Origin: Pseudomonadota bacterium
GTDB lineage: Bacteria; Myxococcota; Myxococcia; Myxococcales; Myxococcaceae
DNA length: 5,698 nt
Direction: 5' to 3'
Assembly: GCA_023424585.1 (NCBI GenBank)
Contig: JAFADT010000839.1
Coordinates: 1 to 5,698, forward strand
Shown: piece by piece, positions 1-5,424 of the stretch
Layout: every line of letters starts with the position of its first letter
Numbering within the stretch: the stretch's first letter is position 1
The notes under the pieces: model-generated
The model's input: only the letters and a program-made list of their open reading frames with translations
Database searches by the model: none
What the model was told of the DNA's origin: nothing
Program-made: the position numbers and the translations under genes

Positions 1-1414
1 CGGCCCTCGGGTCGTCTGGCGACAGGCGGGTGTAGCGCTCCAGCAATCCCAGCACCGCCCGCGAGTCGATGACCTGGAGGGGCTCCAGCCGCGCGGGAGA
101 CAGCCAGGCGCGATACAGCTCCAGCCAGCGCGCCCGCACCGGACTGGAGAGCGCGGTGTGCCCATACCGGGGCGTCTTGCGCGCGAGGCGGACCTCCTCC
201 GGCACCAGCGACCGCACCGCGTGCCGGAACAGCCACTTGCCGAACCCCTCCCGCAGCAGCACGGACTCCGGCAGGGCCAGCGCCACGCGCGCGAAGCCTT
301 CATCCAGATACGGCGTGCGGACCGCGAGCCCCTGGGCCCGGGCGCCTCGCAGCTCGGGCGGGAGGATGAGCTCCGTCAGCACCCACCTGGCGTAACGCAG
401 CTCCTCGGTGGGGAGCGCATCCTCCGAGGGCAGCTCCCACGGCGCGGCGAGCCCGGTCCCCAGGTTGTCCACAGGGGGGGCGCTCGGGGCGTGATCGCTG
501 TCTTCGCCCTCGGAGACAGTCCTCAAGTTGTCCACAGCCGGGGGGGCTCCGCGAGGGTCCCTGGCTTGATCGGCACCACGGCCTTCCGGGGACAGCGCTC
601 CCGTGGAGGGAGGCGTGGATGGCTTTGATTCCTGATCGCGCCTCGGGGCCTCGTCCCGAGGGCTGTCTGACTTGTCCACAGCCTCCGGTGCCTCGCGGGG
701 GAGGGGCGCATGATCGCGCGAGCCGGCCTGGAGCGGCGTCCACGGGTTATCCACAGCCGCCAGGACCTGCGCGGCCAGGGCCCGGTCCTCGTCCACGCGG
801 GCCTTCGCGGAAGGAATGGCGCCGGGGGTGCCTCGCAGCACTTCATCCGCCCCCGCGCCGCTCAGGAGGACGGGGCCCGCGCCCTGCCGCCGGGCCTCCA
901 GATAGAACACAGCGCTGGCCACGGCCCGGGCGTTGAGGATGACGGTCTGGTTGGCGAGGACCGCGTGCTCGAACAGGTCCGGGAGCACGGCGTCCGGGAT
1001 GAGCACGTCCACCAGCTCCGCGCCCGTCACCTTCGCCATCCGCCGCGCGTTGCTCCGCTCCACCGCGTCCGCGAAGTGCACGTCCATCGTCCACGCGCGC
1101 ACCTTCCCGGGGGCGTGCCGCGCGGCCATCGCGCACAGGGCCGCGCTGTCCACGCCGCCGCTCAGGCTCACCTCGTGCGCGCCTGCCTCCACATGCGCCC
1201 GCACGGTGTCGGACCAGGCCGCCAGGAGCCGCGCCGCGAGCCCTTCCTCGTCCCGTGCCTCCACCTCCCGGACGACACGGGGGAGCGCCACGTCGATGCG
1301 CAGCCCCGCGTTGGACGCACGGGCATGGAGCAGCAGGTCGCTCACCGCCCGAGGAGACAGGCCGCGCGCGGGAGCCCTTCCAGAAGGCGACACCTTGGGA
1401 TCGCGGGTCGGCAT
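1..1414 (-). CDS. Asparagine synthase-related protein, PP-loop domain only, with a repetitive insert (3' end outside window)
   Basis: The frame is open from the ATG at 1414 to the window edge: 471 codons and no stop. Residues 83-90 give the ATP-pyrophosphatase loop SLSGGVDS. Residues 184-193 (LSGAGADEVL) match the family's SGEGxDEx motif. Residues 362-371 (GLAVRTPYLD) match the GLEARVPFLD motif, and a basic RKTPRYG follows at 412-418. Family members adenylate a carboxylate and form an amide bond. Class B asparagine synthetases begin with a Cys-2 glutaminase domain. This protein has none: the PP loop sits only about 80 residues from the start. It may therefore use free ammonia, a partner glutaminase or an amine substrate, as beta-lactam synthetase and lasso-peptide cyclase relatives do; the substrate cannot be told. 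Residues about 205-335 form a Pro/Asp-rich, probably disordered insert between two conserved motifs. The start is supported by a promoter just upstream, though no Shine-Dalgarno sequence is visible. The family call is firm; the reaction is not. Confidence 0.87.
   Translation of the reverse strand, partial: MPTRDPKVSPSGRAPARGLSPRAVSDLLLHARASNAGLRIDVALPRVVREVEARDEEGLAARLLAAWSDTVRAHVEAGAHEVSLSGGVDSAALCAMAARHAPGKVRAWTMDVHFADAVERSNARRMAKVTGAELVDVLIPDAVLPDLFEHAVLANQTVILNARAVASAVFYLEARRQGAGPVLLSGAGADEVLRGTPGAIPSAKARVDEDRALAAQVLAAVDNPWTPLQAGSRDHAPLPREAPEAVDKSDSPRDEAPRRDQESKPSTPPSTGALSPEGRGADQARDPRGAPPAVDNLRTVSEGEDSDHAPSAPPVDNLGTGLAAPWELPSEDALPTEELRYARWVLTELILPPELRGARAQGLAVRTPYLDEGFARVALALPESVLLREGFGKWLFRHAVRSLVPEEVRLARKTPRYGHTALSSPVRARWLELYRAWLSPARLEPLQVIDSRAVLGLLERYTRLSPDDPRA
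465..473 (+). promoter_or_regulatory. Putative DnaA box 1 (TTGTCCACA)
   Basis: This is one mismatch from E. coli TTATCCACA and matches the TTGTCCACA form common in high-GC bacteria. It is followed by CAG and a run of seven G. It overlaps codons for Val-Asp-Asn (residues 315-317) of the minus-strand gene, so protein-level constraint is an alternative explanation. Confidence 0.45.
528..536 (+). promoter_or_regulatory. Putative DnaA box 2 (TTGTCCACA)
   Basis: Identical 9-mer and orientation to box 1, 63 bp away. It is followed by GCC and seven G. It encodes Val-Asp-Asn (residues 294-296) on the minus strand. Confidence 0.45.
672..680 (+). promoter_or_regulatory. Putative DnaA box 3 (TTGTCCACA)
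   Basis: Identical 9-mer and orientation, 144 bp from box 2. It encodes Val-Asp-Lys (residues 246-248) on the minus strand. A TGATCG site follows at 711. Confidence 0.45.
747..755 (+). promoter_or_regulatory. Putative DnaA box 4 (perfect TTATCCACA)
   Basis: This is an exact match to the classical high-affinity DnaA box TTATCCACA, 75 bp from box 3 and in the same orientation. It encodes Val-Asp-Asn (residues 221-223) on the minus strand. It differs from the other three at the third base, where both A and G forms bind DnaA in known systems. Confidence 0.5.
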
Positions 1415-1423
1415 GCGGGCCGC

Positions 1424-1452
1424 ATCATAGGGGCCTTGGCCCGCCGTATCAG
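1424..1452 (-). promoter_or_regulatory. Sigma70-type promoter of the asparagine-synthase-like gene, likely leaderless
   Basis: On the minus strand, CTGATA (1452-1447; four of six bases of TTGACA) is separated by exactly 17 bp from TATGAT (1429-1424; five of six bases of TATAAT). Only nine bases separate the -10 from the ATG at 1414. A start point about 7 bases after the -10 would leave a leader of about 2-3 bases. This fits the lack of a Shine-Dalgarno before this ATG. A short inverted repeat lies in the spacer and could be an operator. Confidence 0.5.
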
Positions 1453-1535
1453 GGGGAAGCGGGGTGACGGTGACGGCCCGTGACGGCGGCGGGTGGAATA
1501 TCCTCCCGGAAGGCGCTTCGCTTCACACGAGCAGG

Positions 1536-1540
1536 GGAGG
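1536..1540 (+). promoter_or_regulatory. Ribosome binding site deciding the RecQ-like start
   Basis: GGAGG, within a longer GGGGAGGG purine run, lies seven bases before the ATG at 1548. This favours 1548 over the in-frame GTG at 1464, which has no comparable site and would add 28 residues unrelated to the helicase family. Confidence 0.75.
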
Positions 1541-1547
1541 GCGGGAC

Positions 1548-3476
1548 ATGCGGGAGGAGGCAGTGGAGGTCGTGCTGCGGGAGCGCTTCGGACTGGAGTC
1601 CTTCCGGCCCGGACAGCGCGAGGTGCTCACGGCGCTGCTCCAGCCCCACGGCTCCGCGCTCGCGGTGTTCCCCACGGGCGGGGGCAAGTCGCTGTGCTAC
1701 CAGCTCCCCGCGCTGCTCCTCGAAGGGCTCACGGTGGTGGTGTCACCGCTCATCGCGTTGATGAAGGATCAGATCGACGCGCTGGCGCGGCGGGGCATCC
1801 GCGCCGCGCGGCTGGATTCCTCCCTGTCGCTGGAGGAGGCCCGCGAGGTGACGCAGGCCCTGCGCGACGGGACGCTGAAGCTCCTGTACGTGGCTCCGGA
1901 GCGCTTCAACAACGAGCGCTTCATGGGGCTCCTGCGCGAGCTGCCCATCTCGCTCTTCGCGGTGGACGAAGCACACTGTGTCTCCGAGTGGGGCCACAAC
2001 TTCCGGCCGGACTACCTCAAGCTCGCGCAGGCGGCGCGCACGCTCCGGGCGGAGCGCATCCTGGCGCTCACCGCCACGGCCACGCCGCAGGTGGTGCACG
2101 ACATCTGCGAGGGCTTCGGCATCCCGGAGTCGCACGCGGTCGTCACCGGCTTCTACCGGAACAACCTCACGCTGGAGACCACGCCCACGGGCCCGGAGGC
2201 GCGGGACGCCCTGCTGGTGGAGCGGCTCAAGGCGCGGCCGCCCGGCCCCACCATCGTCTACGTCACGTTGCAGAAGACGGCGGAGCGCGTGGCGGAGCTG
2301 CTGCGCGCGGAGGGCTTGTCCGCGAGCGCCTACCACGCGGGGCTCGAAGCCGAGGAGCGCGAGCGGGTGCAGGAGGCATGGACCCGCTCCGCGAAGGGCA
2401 TCGTCGTGGCGACCATCGCGTTCGGGATGGGCATCGACAAGGCGGACGTGCGCGCCGTGTATCACTACAACCTGCCCAAGGGCCTGGAGAGCTACAGCCA
2501 GGAGATCGGCCGCGCGGGCCGCGACGGAGCGCCGTCCGTCGTGGAGCTGCTCGCGTGCCCGGACGACGTGCCCACGCTGGAGAACTTCGCGCTCGGGGAC
2601 ACGCCGCTGCCAGAGGCGCTGACGGCGCTGGTGAAGGAGCTGCTGTCCTCGGGGCCCGAGCTGCACCTGGACCTGTACGCGCTGGGAAACCGCCACGACC
2701 TGCGGCCCCTGGTGTTGCGCACGGCGCTGACCTACCTGGAGCTGGAGGGCGTGCTGCGCCAGGGCACGCCGTACTACGCGGGCTACAAGGTGCGGCTGGC
2801 GGACTCGGTGGAGGCGCTCGCGGGGCGGTTCCAGGGCGAGCGCGCCCGCTTCGTGAAGGACCTGTTCGCGCACGCGAAGAAGGGGCGCACCTGGTACACG
2901 TTCGAGCCCTCCGAGGTCGCGCAGGCGCTGGGCCAGCCGCGAGACCGGGTGGTGAAGGCGCTCGACTACTTCCAGGAGCAGGGCTACGCGGAGGTGCAGG
3001 TGGCCGAGCCGCGCCAGCGCTACACGCGGCTGCGCGAGCGCGAGGACGCGGAGGCGCTCGTGGCGCTGCTGCAGGAGCGCTTCCAGAAGCGCGAGGCCCA
3101 GGAGGTGTCACGGGTGCGCGACGTCCTCCGGCTCGTCATGCACGACGGCTGCCAGAGCAACGCGCTGGTGGCCCACTTCGGCGAGCGGCGCGAAGCCCCC
3201 TGCGGTCACTGCACCTGGTGCCGCACGGGCGTGGCGCGCGTGCTGCCACCGCCGCGCCCCCGGCCGGAGCTGCGGGCGCAACTGGACGTGGCCACGTTCC
3301 GGTCGCTCGTGGCGAAGCACCCGGAGGCGCTGGGGCATCCCCGGCAGGCGGCCCGCTTCCTCTGTGGCCTGAGCAGCCCCGCGCTCTCCAAGGCGAAGCT
3401 CGGTGGGCACAAGCTCTTCGGCGTCCTGGCCGAGTACCCATTCGCCCAGGTGCTGGCGTTCTGTGAAGCCCCGTGA
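1548..3476 (+). CDS. recQ: RecQ-family ATP-dependent DNA helicase with C-terminally placed zinc module
   Basis: The product is 642 residues (E. coli RecQ is about 610). RecQ enzymes are SF2 3'-5' DNA helicases used in recombination, fork repair and removal of joint molecules. All signatures are present: the motif 0 region FGLESFRPGQ (14-23), Walker A FPTGGGKS (41-48), motif Ia SPLIALMKDQ (66-75), DEAH with the aromatic-rich loop (140-156), TATAT (175-179), motif V around FGMGIDKADVR (292-302), and motif VI EIGRAGRDG (319-327). The zinc cysteines C535, C552, C555 and C558 keep the C-x16-C-x2-C-x2-C spacing of E. coli RecQ, but come about 210 residues after motif VI instead of about 55. The stretch between them (about 355-530) probably includes a winged-helix-like part. 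No HRDC domain is recognisable; the C-terminus (580-642) has a conserved-looking ARFLCGLSSPALSKAKL stretch. The next gene starts 110 bp downstream on the same strand. The helicase call is very sure; orthology to E. coli RecQ is uncertain. Confidence 0.95.
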   Translation: MREEAVEVVLRERFGLESFRPGQREVLTALLQPHGSALAVFPTGGGKSLCYQLPALLLEGLTVVVSPLIALMKDQIDALARRGIRAARLDSSLSLEEAREVTQALRDGTLKLLYVAPERFNNERFMGLLRELPISLFAVDEAHCVSEWGHNFRPDYLKLAQAARTLRAERILALTATATPQVVHDICEGFGIPESHAVVTGFYRNNLTLETTPTGPEARDALLVERLKARPPGPTIVYVTLQKTAERVAELLRAEGLSASAYHAGLEAEERERVQEAWTRSAKGIVVATIAFGMGIDKADVRAVYHYNLPKGLESYSQEIGRAGRDGAPSVVELLACPDDVPTLENFALGDTPLPEALTALVKELLSSGPELHLDLYALGNRHDLRPLVLRTALTYLELEGVLRQGTPYYAGYKVRLADSVEALAGRFQGERARFVKDLFAHAKKGRTWYTFEPSEVAQALGQPRDRVVKALDYFQEQGYAEVQVAEPRQRYTRLREREDAEALVALLQERFQKREAQEVSRVRDVLRLVMHDGCQSNALVAHFGERREAPCGHCTWCRTGVARVLPPPRPRPELRAQLDVATFRSLVAKHPEALGHPRQAARFLCGLSSPALSKAKLGGHKLFGVLAEYPFAQVLAFCEAP

Positions 3477-3586
3477 ACGTTCAGCGGATCGCGGTCATCA
3501 GGGCCGGTGAGAAACGGGCAGGGAGGTTCGACCCTGCGCCCTGGAGACGTCTACACATTGATAGGGACAGGACGGTAGGCTGACTC
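3477..3586. other. Intergenic region between the RecQ-like and NERD-UvrD genes
   Basis: The 110-bp gap holds a bulged hairpin (3516-3541) and an 8-bp palindrome AGACGTCT (3545-3552). A weak AGG Shine-Dalgarno (3577-3579) lies seven bases before the next ATG. I see no convincing promoter, so cotranscription with the upstream gene is possible. Confidence 0.5.
3516..3541 (+). terminator. Weak bulged hairpin, possible terminator or attenuator
   Basis: GGGC and AGGG (3516-3523) can pair with CCCT and GCCC (3532-3535 and 3538-3541) around an 8-base loop, with a two-base GC bulge. No T-run follows, so intrinsic termination is doubtful. Confidence 0.25.
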
Positions 3587-5374
3587 ATGGCGACGCTGAT
3601 TCCCTCCCTCAACCAATGCCTCTCGCGGATGCAGGCCGGGGAGAAGCGGTTTGCCCGCCGGTTGGAGGAGAAGCTCGAGGACGACTACCTGCTCTGGTAC
3701 GACGTCCCCATCGGGGGGACGGGGCACCACCCGGACTTCATCATCCTGCACCCCCGCCGGGGGCTGCTCGTCCTCGAGGTGAAGGACTGGAAGCGCGACA
3801 CCCTCCGGAGCATCGACAAGACGCGCGCGGTCCTGATGACGCAGGCGGGCCTCAAGGAGGTGGCCAACCCCTTCGAGCAGGCCCGCCTCTATGCCCAGGA
3901 GATCGCGACGCTGCTCCAGCGCGACCCGCTGCTCGTGGGGGCCGAAGGCCCGCATCGGGGGCGACTGCTCCTGCCCTGGAGCTACGGGGTCGTGCTCTCG
4001 AACATCACCCGGAAGCAGTTCGACGACGGACAGCTGGGGAAGGTGCTGCCCCCCGCTCATGTCATCTGCCGGGATGAGATGGCGGAGGACGCCGACCCTG
4101 AGGGCTTCCAGCAGCGGCTCTGGGACATGTTCCCGTGGTCGCCCACGCAACCCCTCTCATTGCCTCAGTTGGACCGGATCCGCTGGCACGTCTTCCCCGA
4201 GCTGCGGATTGGCACGGGCCCGCTCGCCCGCTCCGCGCCAGTCCAGGCGGAGCTGGAGCTTTCGGTTCCGGACCTCATCCGCATCATGGACCTCCAACAG
4301 GAGCAGCTGGCTCGCAGCCTGGGGGAGGGACATCGCGTCATCCACGGGGTGGCGGGCTCCGGCAAGACGATGATTCTGGGCTATCGCTGCCTGCAACTGG
4401 CCCGGACGCTTCATCGCCCCATCCTGGTCCTCTGCTTCGGGAAGCCGCTCTATGGCTGGCTGGAGCAGATGCTGCGAGCCCAGGGACTGTCAGGGCAGGT
4501 GGTCATCCAGACATTCCATGCCTGGTGCCACGCTCAACTCCGCCATTTCCATGCGGGGCTCCCGCCGCCGGGGCTGTCGTCCGGTGAGTTCGCCGAGCAG
4601 CTCGTTCAACGCGTCATCGCCGCCGTGGATCGCGGCCTCATCCCCCGGGCGCAATACGGGGCGGTGCTCATCGACGAGGGCCATGACTTCCAGCCGGAGT
4701 GGTTCAAGCTCATCTCGCAGATGGTGGACCCGGGGACGAACTCGCTCCTGCTGCTCTACGACGACGCCCAGTCCATCTACCCGCATCGGCGGTTCAGCTT
4801 TCGGAGCGTGGGCATCCAGGCCCAGGGCCGTACCACCATCCTGCGGCTGAACTACCGCAACACCGCGGACATCCTCCGGTTCGCCGCCGACTTCGCGCGA
4901 GAGGTCCTGACGCCCAGCGACGCGGACGAAGATGGCGTTCCGCTCGTCCAACCCCAATCCGCGGGACGCCGTGGACCTGTGCCGACGATCGTCGAGCTGC
5001 CGAACCTGCATGAGGAGCTGCGCTACATCGCGGGGCGCTTCCAGCAGCTCCACGCGGAAGGCCACGCCTGGAATGAGATGGCGCTGCTCTATCGGAGCGC
5101 GGACATCGGCCAGCGCGCCGTCCGGCAGCTGACCCACCTGGGTATTCCGCTGCAATGGGTGGGCAAAGGCGCTGGCCAATCCGCCTTCAAGTCCTCCGAA
5201 GCCAGCGTGAAGGTCCTGACGTTCCACTCCAGCAAGGGGCTGGAGTTCCCCGTCGTCGCCATTCCACGCCTCAAGCGACCGGCACCCGAGCGGCCCGATG
5301 CCAGGGAGGAAGCTCGCCTGCTCTACGTGGCCATGACCCGTGCGATGGAGCAGCTCGTCCTGACCGCGAGCTGA
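3587..5374 (+). CDS. NERD nuclease-domain/UvrD-type SF1 helicase fusion
   Basis: The product is 595 residues. The N-terminal domain (about 15-120) matches the NERD nuclease-related fold: GEKRFARRLEEKL (18-30), then D50 in HPDFIILHP and E64/K66 in LVLEVKDWK. These residues form the D...ExK active-site pattern of the PD-(D/E)XK-like nucleases. After a linker (about 125-230) comes a full SF1 helicase: Q-motif QQEQ (237-240), Walker A GVAGSGKT (254-261), Walker B LIDEGHD (361-367), motif III LYDDAQS (390-396), motif IV LNYRN (421-425), motif V TFHSSKGLEF (545-554), and motif VI RLLYVAMTRA (577-586). Both activities look intact. The combination suggests ATP-driven unwinding or tracking coupled to DNA or RNA cleavage, in cytoplasmic repair or defence; substrate and role are unknown. 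It follows the RecQ-like gene by 110 bp and precedes a radical SAM gene by 50 bp. The ATG is chosen because the conserved NERD start follows closely, despite a weak AGG ribosome site. It resembles a widespread bacterial family and is not obviously a recent acquisition. Confidence 0.93.
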   Translation: MATLIPSLNQCLSRMQAGEKRFARRLEEKLEDDYLLWYDVPIGGTGHHPDFIILHPRRGLLVLEVKDWKRDTLRSIDKTRAVLMTQAGLKEVANPFEQARLYAQEIATLLQRDPLLVGAEGPHRGRLLLPWSYGVVLSNITRKQFDDGQLGKVLPPAHVICRDEMAEDADPEGFQQRLWDMFPWSPTQPLSLPQLDRIRWHVFPELRIGTGPLARSAPVQAELELSVPDLIRIMDLQQEQLARSLGEGHRVIHGVAGSGKTMILGYRCLQLARTLHRPILVLCFGKPLYGWLEQMLRAQGLSGQVVIQTFHAWCHAQLRHFHAGLPPPGLSSGEFAEQLVQRVIAAVDRGLIPRAQYGAVLIDEGHDFQPEWFKLISQMVDPGTNSLLLLYDDAQSIYPHRRFSFRSVGIQAQGRTTILRLNYRNTADILRFAADFAREVLTPSDADEDGVPLVQPQSAGRRGPVPTIVELPNLHEELRYIAGRFQQLHAEGHAWNEMALLYRSADIGQRAVRQLTHLGIPLQWVGKGAGQSAFKSSEASVKVLTFHSSKGLEFPVVAIPRLKRPAPERPDAREEARLLYVAMTRAMEQLVLTAS

Positions 5375-5424
5375 GGACACGCTGCTTCGAACCTGCGTGG
5401 AAGATCAGGGGTAGACTCCGCGCC
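5375..5424. other. Short intergenic gap before the radical SAM gene
   Basis: A weak inverted repeat, CACGC (5378-5382) and GCGTG (5395-5399) with a 12-base loop, lies directly after the upstream stop codon. It has no T-run, so it is at most a poor terminator. AGGGG at 5407-5411 is a distant candidate ribosome site for the GTG at 5425. Confidence 0.3.

Larger units (their letters stand above)
465..755. repeat. Degenerate in-frame repeat block with DnaA-box-like 9-mers and TGATCG sites
   Basis: Inside the asparagine-synthase-like gene, TTGTCCACA at 465, 528 and 672 and TTATCCACA at 747 (plus strand) alternate with TGATCG at 492, 567, 633 and 711. Read on the minus strand, the 9-mers encode VDN or VDK and each TGATCG encodes an Asp followed by His or Gln. 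The protein thus repeats a pattern of VDN/K, a spacer, D-H/Q-(A-P), a Pro-rich spacer, then AVDN/K (residues about 220-318). Unit lengths are uneven (63, 144 and 75 bp between 9-mers), all multiples of three. The 144-bp gap holds two TGATCG sites, which suggests a unit whose 9-mer has decayed. Two 9-mers are followed by runs of seven G (474-480 and 540-546). The block could be a tandemly duplicated disordered linker, an in-frame inserted DNA element, or a DnaA-binding cluster. Confidence 0.75.
1415..1547. other. Divergent intergenic region between the asparagine-synthase-like gene and the RecQ-like gene
   Basis: This 133-bp gap contains a sigma70-like promoter for the minus gene (1424-1452), and an inverted repeat GGGCC-TT-GGCCC at 1431-1442 lies in that promoter's spacer. 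It also has three direct copies of GTGACGG at 1464, 1470 and 1480 and a Shine-Dalgarno for the plus gene at 1536-1540. No convincing -35/-10 pair is visible for the plus gene. TATCCT at 1499-1504 is a possible -10 without a clear -35. Confidence 0.6.

Noticed and set aside
440..780. DnaA-box cluster as a replication origin (oriC)
   Set aside because: No AT-rich unwinding element lies beside the boxes, the region is an open reading frame, and no dnaA, dnaN, gyrB or parAB gene is in the window. A titration or regulatory cluster, or protein-driven repeats, is more likely.
710..1483. Plus-strand open frame (257 codons) opposite the asparagine-synthase-like gene
   Set aside because: The translation is Arg/His/Pro-rich with no recognisable domain, while the minus strand shows the PP-loop and GLAVRTPYLD motifs of a real enzyme.
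1464..1547. GTG at 1464 as the start of the RecQ-like protein
   Set aside because: The extra 28 residues look unlike any helicase N-terminus, the codon overlaps the GTGACGG repeats, and a strong GGAGG lies seven bases before the ATG at 1548.
1743..2873. Long minus-strand open frame (376 codons) opposite the RecQ-like gene
   Set aside because: It is antisense to an unambiguous helicase, gives an Arg/His/Gln-rich product without motifs, and is the expected shadow of GC-rich codon bias. The same holds for the minus frames at 3551-4150 and 4490-5380.
3516..3541. tRNA-like T-arm (GGTTCGA followed by CCC)
   Set aside because: The 5-bp T-stem does not form around the TTCGA loop in the required register, and no acceptor, D or anticodon arms are found. 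It is better read as a bulged hairpin.
3545..3585. Promoter for the NERD-UvrD gene around TTGATA (3558-3563) and TAGGCT
   Set aside because: The candidate hexamers are only about 12 bp apart and match consensus poorly.
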